Both the position numbers and the translations under genes were made by a program. From Pelecanus crispus (Eukaryota > Chordata > Aves > Pelecaniformes > Pelecanidae), in NCBI RefSeq assembly GCF_030463565.1, contig NC_134675.1:11491862-11555861 (forward strand): DNA of 64,000 nucleotides, given 5' to 3'. Of the stretch, positions 38,334-48,853 are shown one piece after another. The notes under the pieces were generated by a model. That model ran no database searches. It saw only the letters and a list, made by a program, of their open reading frames with translations, and was not told the DNA's origin. The number at the start of each line of letters is the position of its first letter. Within the stretch, counting starts at the first letter, position 1.

Positions 38334-39218
38334 TGTGGTGGTACATCTTCCCCCTGCCCCTGTTTTTTTTTTCTGTCTGTCCTGTTTTTCCCCTTTACTT
38401 TGTCTGCTTTACAATCTCAGGAATTCGCAGGCCGCAGCTTTTGTGTAGAGAGGCTACATCAAAAATTAGGCCACACAGGTGCAGAGGCACTTTACTTTGC
38501 TGCACAAAGCAAAGGCTGGCCTCTAGACAGGAAAACCTGCAAAGCCATCCTTACGGAATGCCCCCAATGTAAATTAAAACTATGTGCAGATCACCCCGCC
38601 AAAGCTCCTCCCTTACATATCAAACAAGGAAAACCTTTATGGTCTACCTGGCAGATTGATTATATTGGACCACTTAAACCTTCTGCAGGATATTGTTATA
38701 TTCTCACAGGAGTAGAAGTAGTCTCCGGCTTACTCATGGCAACTAAGTGTCGAACAGCTGATGGAAGGAACACAATACAGGGATTATCATCTTGGTTCTC
38801 AAGTCTACCTACTCCTGACACTATCCAGAGTGATAATGCCTCACACTTTTCATGTAAGGAAGTACAGGAATGGGCAAAGCAGGAGGGAATTCAATGGGTA
38901 TTTCACACCCCATATTACCCCCAATCAAATGGCATAGTAGAAAGAATTAATGGCTTATTGAAAAAAAGCCTTGAACCTCGCAAGGCACGGTGGGATACTC
39001 GACTCTATAAAACAATTCACCAATTAAATAACCGATATGGACCCACCGGAAGCCCAGTGAGTCGAGCATTCTTTGCTAAGACTAAACCTAATATTCCCTG
39101 TACTGATGAAAGAAAATCCTCAATGACATTTCAACCCGGTCAACCAGTTATGGTTAACTTACCACAAATTGGAAATGTACCTATGACTCTGATTAAACCT
39201 CGGGGTACACTGGCCTAG
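37386..39218 (+). CDS. Chimeric open frame: CR1 endonuclease joined to retroviral integrase
   Basis: This is a 610-codon frame. Its first codons are out of the CR1 frame. From about residue 27 it follows CR1 endonuclease (VEIDEAFYKQL onwards) to NAFFASVFNSQTS, crosses the 119-base LTR remnant in frame (peptide CFFFLSVLFFPFTLSAL), and continues into a whole retroviral integrase. The fusion came from ERV3 inserting in CR1 and then losing its own 5' half. No promoter or start codon fit for expression is evident, so this is probably accidental, but it is stop-free and includes complete catalytic motifs of the integrase. Confidence 0.7.
   Translation: MLMGKDEREGQQGRCPVGSLLYDIPPNQDVEIDEAFYKQLAEVSQPPALVLMGDFNLPDICWKYNTAERQQSRKFLQCVEDNFMTQLVSEPTRGGAPLDLLFTNREGLVGDVVVGGRLGLSDHDMIEFSILGDVKRRGSKILTMDFRRADFGLFRTLVGKVPWEAVLKGKGVQEVWAFFKKEVLRAQERAVPVCRKTNRRGRRPAWLNRELLLGLREKRRVYRLWKKGRATQEEYRDLVRSCREEIRKAKAQLELNLANAVKDNRKCFYKYINNKRRAKENLHPLLGVVGNIVTKDKEKAEVLNAFFASVFNSQTSCGGTSSPCPCFFFLSVLFFPFTLSALQSQEFAGRSFCVERLHQKLGHTGAEALYFAAQSKGWPLDRKTCKAILTECPQCKLKLCADHPAKAPPLHIKQGKPLWSTWQIDYIGPLKPSAGYCYILTGVEVVSGLLMATKCRTADGRNTIQGLSSWFSSLPTPDTIQSDNASHFSCKEVQEWAKQEGIQWVFHTPYYPQSNGIVERINGLLKKSLEPRKARWDTRLYKTIHQLNNRYGPTGSPVSRAFFAKTKPNIPCTDERKSSMTFQPGQPVMVNLPQIGNVPMTLIKPRGTLA
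38334..38452 (+). repeat. ERV3 5' LTR remnant
   Basis: It matches the first 117 or so bases of the 3' LTR at 41588 almost completely, including a T-run and CAGGAATTCGCAGGCCGCAG, then passes straight into integrase at GTAGAGAG|GCTACATC. Confidence 0.88.
38453..39218 (+). pseudogene. ERV3 integrase, complete domain
   Basis: All hallmarks are visible: the zinc finger HQKLGH then CPQC (HX4H-X28-CX2C), WQIDYIGPL with the first catalytic Asp, IQSDNASHF with the second, and SNGIVERINGLLKKSL with Glu. There are 35 residues between the second Asp and Glu (DD35E). A C-terminal part with PGQPVMVNLPQIGNV follows, ending at TAG 39216-39218. No stop or frameshift is seen within it. It lost its own start because the upstream pol is deleted. 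Confidence 0.88.
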
Positions 39219-39363
39219 GAAGCTATTGATAACAATGGTACAAAATACAGAATTACTACTAGGTGGATTTATCCAGTATCATAAAGGGGTAACCCGTTCG
39301 GACTCTCCCCACCGAAACAGTTTTCTTCTCTTTTCTCTTTCTCTTGCAGTTTCCCTTCCCGGG

Positions 39364-41436
39364 ATGGCGAACCAAAATGCCATATTCACATTGCTACTCC
39401 AAACCCTGGCAATGTCACTCCTCTCCGCCTGTGGTCAGGGCACAACAGAGTGGCCATGGTCTCGAGCTCACATTAAGTATACCGGAAGTATGGGAATACA
39501 CTCCGATACGGGGAATTTGAACCTTTCTGTTGTGGTAATACATGGAACCAAGGTATACTTAGAAAATGAATGGAGCTGGGAGGAAGACAACGCTGTCGGT
39601 AAAATTCCTCGACTGCAGGGGATGAAAGGGGAAGAAATCAAAATAGGATGCCGGGTGATCAATGGGTCTGCCCATGAAAAGGCATCTCAGATCTCTGTGT
39701 CCCACACTACATCAAACCCAACAGGAAAGGATGTAAAACTTTGTGCCCCTGAAACCCTGGACTGTTGGTACAATTTCACTCTAACACAGCCTGTTCTTGT
39801 AGTCTGCCTGTGGGCTCGCTACAACATAGGGCTATCCTTCAGATTCAAAATAGACACTACTGAACCTGGTACAATAACACGTGCCCCTATTGTGACTAAC
39901 AGAAAATCACTACCTCCACAAATTTCTGGAATTGGACCGTATGTGATCAAAAATACTGGACAACAACGAATATTATTTAACCCATTATGGTCCCTTAAAC
40001 AGGTGGAACTCCTCATGCAGACCAATATCTCTACAATTAAGCCCACCTGCTCACCATTCTTGCATACGTCCTATACAGGGTGGTTAACGTGGTTACATAA
40101 ACAAACCCTCACATCCCCAAAGCAAATAAAGAGAGATGTCACAAGCATTATAGGGGCAGGATTGGGAGTCTTGAATAATAGAGATGCTGAAATTCTCATG
40201 AATAAATTAAGCACAACAGCAAATGATTTGAGCAAGTTAGAACACCCCTTACGATCTTCTCTGTCCATATTAGGCACTAATCAATGGCTCGTAGCTGGCA
40301 TATTGCCTAAGTGGGAAAGAATTAATGAAAGGGACCACCAGCTAATCATGGATGCATTAGGCACAGCTCAGACCAATCTTTCCCTCGCTCTTAGTTGTAT
40401 TCAGGCCCAATAGTGGATACAATCTACTGTAACAACAATTATAAGAGAAGGTGAGGAGGGAACCTTACCTACAGAGATTTGAAAGATAATCTGGGATAAT
40501 GCAACCCAGTTTGAACGAGACTTCCAATCCTGGTGGCATCTAATCAATTTTACCTACGACCCCACTGACAATAAAGCCACAGCTTTCGTACTGACAATAC
40601 GCAATGCTTCAGTATACACCATCTACCCAATCATTGCGCTGGGATTAAACTACAACGGAGCTGTACTTTACCCCTTAAAACATAGAGTATGGGCCCGACA
40701 AACTGAAAATAAGTGGCAAACTATTGATGTCGATGCATGTGGTGTGCGAGAGCAACAGGGGTTTATCTGTGAAAGTAATACTATTAAAGCCCAAGACATT
40801 TGTCTCGACACCGAACAGAGTGTCTGTCATTTTGAAATACATCCCAATCAGGCCCCTGAAACTGTACTTATATACACTGGACAGGGATGCATTTGTATGA
40901 GAACCCTCTGTGACTCCGTATCTGTAGATGACATCACTATAGATATATATAATCACTCAAACACTTGTATCTGTAATTTTATCCACATCACAGGATGTGA
41001 CTTTAACTATTCAGCTCCTGCTTTAACCCATCAATTGCTGCGATCTAACTATATGCTGTATCAAAACTTATCACCTACCCCCATCGGAATGAATCTCACA
41101 CTAGTGAAAAAGCTGTTGCAGCTGGATCGACTACTAAAAAGAATTCAAATTCATGGACAAAAGACTCTGATTACTATCCATCATGACACAGAGAGGATAC
41201 ATCGCATCCTAGAACAGGTCAGAAAAGACGGGGAACATCACTGGTGGGATAGCCTATTCGGATGGTCACCAACAGCAACAGGGATTCTGAATCAACTATT
41301 ACACCCTACTATAATTTTGCTTATTCTTACCGTATTATGTTTACTATTGAATGTAGTCTTATATGTTAAAGTGTGGAAAATAGATAGACAACTAACATTG
41401 TTACCAACACCTCCTCGCATATATGAAACTGTTTAA
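39364..41436 (+). pseudogene. ERV3 env, two in-frame stops
   Basis: The start at 39364 is preferred because a signal peptide follows (MANQNAIFTLLLQTLAMSLL); the frame is open from 39226. A splice acceptor-like TTTCTCTTGCAG precedes it. A basic cleavage-like site (KQIKRD, near 40130) and a Gly/Ala-rich hydrophobic segment (IIGAGLGVL) divide it into a surface part of about 257 residues and a long membrane part of about 430. Stops are TAG at 40411-40413 and TGA at 40480-40482. Downstream there are cysteine-rich stretches, N-glycosylation motifs, a membrane anchor (HPTIILLILTVLCLLLNVVL) and a short tail ending at 41436. Confidence 0.85.
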
Positions 41437-41587
41437 TCAAATTTAATAATTTAACAGACCAACCAAAAATTTCCCTCAAAATTCATAATTGGAACATGGC
41501 ATTGATCTGTTTATAGGCACAGAGGCAAGAGGCAACCACACCGCCACTCTGTGGGTGAGATGGATTGACTTTAGTCACGGGGTGGAT

Positions 41588-43033
41588 TGTGGTGGTACAT
41601 CTTCCCCCTGCCCCTGTTTTTTTTTCTGTCTGTCCTGTTTTTCCCCTTTACTTTGTCTGCTTTACAAACTCAGGAATTCGCAGGCCGCAGCTTTTGCGTA
41701 GAGAGTTGGTCAGTTAAGCACCCCTTAATTGTACCAGAAACTCCTACATGGCTGGAGCAGAGAGCAGCCCTGTTCTTATCAACATTCATATTATGGCTAA
41801 TGAGGGGAACGAGAACAAACAGCTACCCCAGACAGCCTTGAAACAGGGTGGTATCATCACTCCTGGAATTCCAACAACAAGCCGACCCGAATTGTGGCTC
41901 AGATGGAAATTTACTGGTGATTAAAGTCAATCATCTCACAATCCTATAAACGGCAGTCCTAAGTGAGGCCCTTTGAGCTCTCCCGGACCGCCATGGGCTG
42001 TACCAGGATCTCCCTCCGATCGGAGCGTCGCTCGGAGTCAGCGAAACTTAGCAGATATCCGAAAGTCTGCTGCTACCAGAACTCCATTGCTGGAGATTGA
42101 CAACGGAGCCTGGGCTGCTGATATTCTTCACTCCTCAAGGCTCTACTCTCGCCCATTGAGAAATGCCAAGGCATTAGACGTGAGTATTTCACTAAACTCG
42201 AGGGGAATTTTTAACAGGTATACTATTTTCATATATGCATTTATAGTTGTAAGTGTGCATGCATGAATCAATTTAAGTAGTTTGTAGATGTATGATTTAA
42301 TTTTAAAAAGAGTTTTATATTGCTGTACTATTCTTATAGCATTACTCTTATAAACCGTTGACCAAGTCTGAGACTAGGAGTGGGCCCAGCCGCACCTAGG
42401 CTCCTCTCTGAGAAGGAGTCTAGAAAGCAAGGGGGTCCATTCCAAACCTCGTGACTCAACGGGAGGGCTTCCGTATTCCCTACATACAATTTCTCTTTCT
42501 CTCTCATATAATCCAAATTTCCTTTATATACTTTTCCTATGTACTAGATATACATATTACATACATTACCCTTATCCATATAAACCGTTGACCAAGTCTG
42601 AAACTAGGACTAGACCTAGCCGCACCTAGGCTCCTCTCTGAGAAGGAGTTTAGAAAGCAAGGGGGTCTAGTCTGAACCTTGTGACTCAACAGGAGGGTCC
42701 CTTTTTGCCCCCCCCCTCCCCCTTTAGTCCATATATACGCAATGCTTTTATGAATCATCTTAACTTGTTGTGATTTAATTCTCTTTTATGTGCTTCTGTG
42801 TAGTAATAGAGTGAACCTTGCCATCTTCGAATCTGTAACTAAGTCACTGTTTGATCAATTTGTCTAATCACTTTATTAATCATTGATGACTGAGTGCTAT
42901 TAAAAATACTATAATCAAATTCTGCAACTCGCTATAAGTAAACTCTAACTTTTACTAAATCAAACTGTGTAAAGTCACTCATTCATAGTGAATTGACATA
43001 ATCAGCAGGATTCACAAACCTGAATTCGTGACA
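41588..43033 (+). repeat. ERV3 3' LTR, 1446 bases
   Basis: It begins TGTGGTGGTACATC after a purine-rich CACGGGGTGGAT (likely polypurine tract) and ends CCTGAATTCGTGACA before the CCAGT duplication. It is long for an LTR. Two TATAAACCG boxes are present, at 42349 and 42579, each inside a copy of a duplicated block. Confidence 0.88.
42341..42698 (+). repeat. Duplicated promoter block in ERV3 LTR
   Basis: A unit of about 128 bases (42341-42468) recurs at 42571-42698, a period of 230 bases. Both copies hold TATAAACCGTTGACCAAGTC, CCTAGGCTCCTCTCTGAGAA and GTGACTCAAC. The duplication therefore gives two candidate core promoters. Confidence 0.8.
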
Positions 43034-44717
43034 CCAGTCATCCCCAGGGTACTCAGCCCCCTGAGCTGGAAGACAGGGACGGGGAGCAGAATGGAGCCCT
43101 CATAGTCCAGGAGGAAGCAGTTAATGACCTGCTATGCCACCTGGATGCTCACAAGTCTATGGGGCCGGATGGGATCCACCCGAGAGTATTGAGGGAGCTG
43201 GCAGAGGAGCTCACCAAGCCACTGTCCATCATCTATCAGCAGTCCTGGTTAACAGGGGAGGTCCCTGATGACTGGAGGCTTGCCAATGTGACGCCCATCT
43301 ACAAGAAGGGCCGGAAGGAGGACCCGGGGAACTACAGGCCTGTCAGCCTGACCTCGGTGCCGGGGAAGATTATGGAGCGGTTCATATTGAGGGAACTCAA
43401 CAGGCAAGTGCAGGTCAACCAGGGGATCAGGCCCAGCCAGCATGGGTTCATGAAAGGCAGGTCCTGCTTGACCAACCTGATCTCCTTTTATGACCTGGTG
43501 ACGCGCCTGGTGGATGAAGGAAAGGCTGTGGACGTCATTTACCTGGACTTTAGCAAAGCCTTTGACACAGTCTCCCATAGCATTCTCCTTGGGAAGCTGG
43601 CAGCTCATGGCTTGGACGGGTGTAGTCTTCACTGGGTACAAAACTGGCTGGGTGGCTGAGCCCAGAGAGTAGTGGTGAATGGAGTTAAGTCCAGTTGGCG
43701 GCCGGTCACGAGCAGTGTTCCCCAGGGCTCTGTTTTGGGGCCGGCCTTGTTTAATATCTTTATCAACGATCTGGATGAGGGGATTGAGTGCGCCCTCAAG
43801 AAGTTTGCAGACGACACGAAACTGGGTGGGAGTGTTGATCTGCTGGAGGGTAGGATGGCCCTGCAGAGGGACCTGGACAGGCTGGACCGATGGGCCGAGG
43901 CCAACTGTATGAGGTTCAACAAGGCCAAGTGCCGGGTCCTGCACTTCGGTCACAACAACCCCATGCAATGCTACAGGCTTGGGGAAGAGTGGCTGGAAAG
44001 CTGCCTGGCGGAAAAGGACCTGGGGGTGTTGGTCGAAAGCCGGCTGAACATGAGCAAGCAGAGTGCCCAGGTGGCCAAGAAGGCCAACAGTATCCTGGCT
44101 TGTATCAGGAATGCTGTGGCCAGCAGGAGCAGGGAGGTGATTGTCCCCCTGTACTCGGCGCTGGTGAGGCCGCACCTCGAATACTGTGTCCAGTTTTGGG
44201 CCCCTCAATACAAGAAAGACATTGAGGTGCTGGAGCATGTTCAGAGAAGGGCAACAAGGCTGGTGAAGGGTCTGGAGAACAAGTCTTATGAGGAGCGGCT
44301 GAGGGAACTGGGGTTGTTTAGTCTGGAGAAGAGGAGGCTGAGGGGAGACCTTATCGCTCTCTACAACTACCTGAAAGGAGGTTGTAGTCAGGTGGGTGTT
44401 GGTCTCTTCTCCCACGTAGTTAGCAATAGGATGAGAGGGAAATGGCCTCAAGCTGCGCCAGGGGAGGTTTAGGTTGGATATTAGGAAAAATTTCTTCACG
44501 GAAAGGGTAGTCAAGCATTGGAACAGGCTGCCCAGAGAGGTGGTGGAGTCACCATCCCTGGAGGTGTTCAAAAAACGGGTAGATGTGGCACTTTGGGACA
44601 TGGTTTAGTCTAGTCTAGCCTTGATTGGTTTCATGTGGACTTGGTAGTGTAGGTTAATGGTTGGACTGGATGATCTTAAAGGTCTTTTCCAACCTAAATG
44701 ATTCTATGATTCTATGG
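43034..44717 (+). mobile_element. Full-length CR1 (host of the nest), part 3: reverse transcriptase and 3' end
   Basis: It resumes ORF2 directly after ERV3 and ends with the CR1 tail AATGATTCTATGATTCTATGG. The tail and ORF differ from those of the inserted CR1, so the two are different subfamilies. Confidence 0.9.
43100..44470 (+). pseudogene. CR1 ORF2 reverse transcriptase, one stop
   Basis: Reverse transcriptase motifs appear in order: [49 protein letters not shown] (first catalytic Asp), [17 protein letters not shown] and [11 protein letters not shown] (catalytic Asp pair), then the C-terminal region [11 protein letters not shown]. The only break seen in this part is TGA at 43657-43659, where the family usually has a sense codon before QRVVVNG. 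With the upstream frameshift and the two insertions the element is inactive, but the domain itself is well kept. Confidence 0.88.
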
Positions 44718-47700
44718 TTTGCTGAGAGGCTGCAAGTGCTGCAAGCTGCCAGCCCGCCTCCAGGTATCCAGCTGGTGCCAGCTTCACCCCCCCCCCAAGG
44801 TGAGCATCAGCTGGGTGTATGGATGCCGGTCACACCCAAGGGAGAAGGCAAAGGAAAAGCACTTGGGAAAATGTCTTTTATTGCAAAAGGAGCAAATCGA
44901 AATCCCTCTCATCCCCCAAGCTAAGCAAGCCGCATGTGTTGGCCAGTGGTAGTGGTGACTGGATGGCACAAGGCAGGGTGCAGTTTGTACAGTAACAGAT
45001 GGAAAGGGCAGGAAAAACATTGTGTAGGGCAAACAGGATGACATGGGGCAAGGCAAGCTCTTAAATGAGTTTCACGTGCTCCATTTCTCATGCCCCTGTA
45101 GTCATAAACAACTACCCCGTCCACCTCCTGGATGTCAGAGCTGTCTGGAAAGGGGGACCCTGGGGGCAGCAGGGACAGCCAGGATGCGGACAGACCTTCT
45201 GGGGTGCCCCAGGGAAGCCAAGAGCAGCCTCCTCTTCTTCAGCGCCTGCAAACAGTCCTGAAGCACGTGTCCTCTGAGAGCAACATGGACCGGCAAACCC
45301 CCTGGGTCCCTCCCAGAGTCGATGTCGATGGGCCCTTTTTGGGTGGGAGTCAGCAGAAATAGGGGCACGACTGTCTGGGCCTCACCCCTGAGGGCTGATG
45401 CAGCATCAGGGTTTGCCTGGACACGGTCTTTTCCAGGCCAGCCCTAAGGCACAACTATTCCCTTTGCTCTCAGGACCCAAGGGAGGGCAATCCATGACAC
45501 ACACCAGTGGGTCATCTCCATATCCCTGTCTCCTGCTACCACTGCAAACAGAAGAGCAGGGGGGCTGCCAGCTCCTCTCTTTAAAACATACATCAAAGCT
45601 TCAGGCTGCAAGCTTTAAATAAACCAACAATCTCAACTTTGTTTTCAGTGAAATCTGGGGTGAAAAAAAAGCTCCAAATCTGCCTGAACCACTGGCCCCA
45701 CGTACTTGGCACAGATGGACATAGTTAAACTTCTTTTTGTTTTCCAAAGTTTTATATCAATCAAGGTGATTCATGTTAGAGTTCTCTCTAATAACAATTA
45801 AGAATTAGAAAAGTGGTTAAAAACAAACCCACCAGCATTACAGTCCAATGTAGAATGGCATGTGCAAACACAAGCATCCAGAAAACCCAACACACAACAG
45901 TGCAAGCTTCAAAGTTCAGTCGCACTTATGCCCTAACTACAGCATTTAGAAAAATAAGGGCATTCTATAATCTTACTCATTTATTCATACAGTTAAACAA
46001 CAAAAAAAAAACTTTGATAATAAAAATCCTTTCTTTTGAGGGGAGGGGAAGGAGGACTGTGTGTCTAATGGAATTTCCTCCATGACCTTCCTGACAGTGC
46101 CTGAAACCACTGGGAGGGGATTGAAGGCATGCCTCTGGTTGCTCCCATCATTTTCATAATAAAGGGATACTAATGGGAACGCCCGGTTTCTCTTCACGAA
46201 GCCTCACCCCTTACTAGCGAGGGATGCAGTGAGCGGCACAGCAGAGACAGGGAGAAGACACGCAACATCCCCTGGTCGTGCTGGGATCCTTCCCATGAAG
46301 TCCTGTGCCCCAGATCCCACATCTTCACTGTCAGACGAGCCATGCAGCAACGTCTCCTCCACTGAATGACTCCCATGCCAAGGGAAGACAAGTCATTTCA
46401 CAAGCCAGGGGAAGAGCTGGAGCCCCTCAAAGCATGGCCTTTATGCATTTCTGGGGCTGGAGAAACCTTCTTCACAGTCCATCCTCCTCATAAGCAGTGG
46501 TCAGACTCATGTCCAGGAGCTCCATGCCTTCATCTCCACCCTCCAGTCCAAGGGCCAAATCCTCCCAGTGCTCTGATGACTAATGCTGGGGCTCTGGGAT
46601 TAACTTCTTGCTAGAGGGTGTCTGTAACTTGCAAAACAACCACTATTTGCACTGGTGCCAGGGAGCAAACCTGAGCCCTTTGTAGCTAAAAGCCACAAGA
46701 AGCATGCTTTGGGATATGCTTGTGCTCCCCCTGGGCAGGGACCTACAGGGCTCCCCTACATCTTGTTTTGAGGCAGAAACACTGAATTATGCAGGGCAGA
46801 TTCAGACCTCAAGGGATGCTCCAAAGAGTCCATCAAACTGGATGGACTTCCTCAAGCACTTCCAATTTTGCCCCAGACACCTTAATTTCTACTTCTGGAC
46901 CCCATCACAACCTCCAGGTTTAGCGCATCTCCTTTTCTGCCTCCTGCAAAGCCCAGTGCAGGAGATGGGCTTTGAAAAAGACCCTCACCGGTACCCAACC
47001 CTACCCAAAACACAGCTCCATCACCCTGGGTGGCAGACTCATGCCAGACCCATGCTCAGCCCAGATGCAATTCCATGAGAAACCCTGCAAACACTGAGCT
47101 CCTTGTCTGGCTGTAGTCCGGGCAGGGCACCCCGAACCTTCCCAGCTAATGCAGCTTAATTCTGCAGAGACTCATTAAAAATTCATGGGCTCAGACATGC
47201 TCCCACCCAGGGCACAGCCGGGAACATCCTGGCCTGGGGAGGAGGGCTGCCAGACTTCAATCCTGTTTGCTCCATCTTGGAGTGGAGATTTCCCATGGCT
47301 CTCTGTAAATGCATCTTTCCGTACAATACTGAATAGGAAAGCTGGGAAAGAGGTGTCTCTGCCTCCAACAGCAACCTCACCTCAGTGCAAAAAAGGGTGT
47401 TTTCCACCTACCGGCAAGTGCCGCTTGCAGGAACCTGCTGTTCCCGGGGAAGCACTGCATGTACTTTTTGAGAACTGCTTTGCTTCAGGCAGTCCTTTTG
47501 CCAGCAACAAACCTGAAAGCTCATCTATCCTTAAAAACCAAAAGGGATGATAGGAGCAGGATAATCATGTAACAAAGTCAGGCCATAAAGGCTTTAAAAA
47601 GACTAATTTGGCACACTGCTATGGACGGTGCTGCTCTAGGAAAGGCGACGTTGACACCCAAGGCAAAACACACAGGCAAGATCCTTGCAGTGGGCGTTAG

Positions 47701-47892
47701 GTGGGCGAGGAGGTGGGATGTAGCTGCCCCAGCAAGCGATATGCAGCCCATAGAGGTAAAATATCTGGACATCACTCCAGAGTAACCTGGCCAGCCTAGT
47801 ACCCAGGAAAGCGGGAACATGGGGCAAGTGTTAGTCTAGTGTGACAGTAGACCAAAGGGGGAAAAAAATATATGTGTGTATATATATGTATG
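44718..47892. other. Unassigned sequence, possibly former MYORG 3' region
   Basis: No coding exon recognised on either strand. Read on -, this would follow the MYORG stop codon at 48854. An AATAAA on - lies at 44877-44882, in GCAATAAAAGAC, and could be an old polyadenylation signal. A short TATG/TG microsatellite occupies 47868-47892. Confidence 0.35.
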
Positions 47893-48371
47893 TGTCCTGA
47901 TGTTTTAGTTGTTGCTAAGTACTGCTTATGCTAGTCAAGGACTTTTCAGCTTCCCATGCTCTGCCAGGTGCACAAGAAACTGGGAGGGGGCACAGCCAGA
48001 AGAGTAATAGTTGATCCAAACTGACCAAAGGGCTATTCCATACCATATGACGTCATGCTCAGTATATAAACTGGGGGGGTTGGCCAGGGAGCAGCGATCG
48101 CTGCTCGGGAACTGTGTGGGTATCGGTCGGCGGGTGGTGAGCAATTGCATTGTGCGTCACTTGCTTTGTATATTATTATTATTATCATTGTTATATTGTT
48201 ATTATTATCATTACTATTTTACTGTATTTCAATTCTTAAACTGTTCTTATCTCAACCCAGGAGTGTTTCTCACTCTTACTCCTCCGATTCTCTCCCCCAT
48301 CCCATCGGGGTAGGGGGAGTGAGCGAGTGGCTGCGTGGTGCTGAGTTGCTGGCTGGGGCTAAACCACGACA
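47893..48371 (+). mobile_element. Solo ERVL-like LTR with intact 5-base target duplication
   Basis: It begins TGTCCTG and ends CCACGACA, flanked on both sides by GTATG (47888-47892 and 48372-48376). It is in the opposite orientation to ERV1 and ERV2. Relative to sister LTRs about 105 bases near the 5' end are missing, with CTG at both edges of the gap. A palindromic CRE, TGACGTCA, at 48048-48055 and TATATAAA at 48063-48070 are intact, so the core promoter is preserved. It also carries an ATT/ATC-rich microsatellite. Confidence 0.92.
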
Positions 48372-48853
48372 GTATGTCTAGTTTGTTTTCTGCTCTTAAA
48401 AAAGTCCTTTAAAATATATTTGCCATATTATAAAACTTAAGGCAGGCTGTACTGTAGCAATCCTCCCACATCACATGCCCCCATGTCCAGCGCTGGGCGC
48501 TCCCACGAGACCAGAAATGCTCCCACTGGCACTAACCAACCTTCATCTCTTGAAATCCTTGGGAACTGAAAAGGTATTAGGTTAACTACGTGTCTGCAGA
48601 CATACTGACAACTCTTTCCTGATCTATACAGAGAAAATTCTACCTACCGGAACCCAGTGTCCCACCTGCCCCAAATTAAAAAAAAAAAGATCACCCCCCT
48701 CCAAATAAAAAAAAAATATTACCCGAAGGACAGTGAAGTCTACTTAATTCCCTTCCTCAACCCCAGACCCAAATGAAATGTGGAATTAGAATTATTATTT
48801 GTTACAAAGGTCTAGGTAAGGCATGATTATCCCAAAGCTGATGGAGGAGCCTG
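48372..48853. other. Sequence just past the MYORG stop (old 3' UTR on -)
   Basis: No feature beyond two A-runs near 48677 and 48708; by position it is the start of the former MYORG 3' UTR. Confidence 0.4.

Larger units (their letters stand above)
38334..43033 (+). mobile_element. ERV3: env-bearing provirus with 5' deletion, inserted in CR1 ORF2
   Basis: The 5-base target duplication CCAGT lies at 38329-38333 and 43034-43038, and the ends are TGTGGTGG and GTGACA. The order is 5' LTR remnant (119 bases), integrase, env and a complete 1446-base 3' LTR. The deletion removed the rest of the 5' LTR, primer binding site, gag, protease and reverse transcriptase. It belongs to a different family from ERV1 and ERV2, as shown by LTR, integrase and presence of env. 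I do not name the family; a long LTR and long TM subunit bring the bird ENS-1/Soprano-like group to mind, unverified. Confidence 0.88.

Noticed and set aside
38453-39218. Integrase as a domesticated host gene
   Set aside because: It lies between an LTR remnant and env within a provirus that has a perfect CCAGT target duplication; no sign of host exons.
42341-42698. Possible tandem repeat array or CRISPR-like structure
   Set aside because: Only two units, within an LTR of an animal genome.
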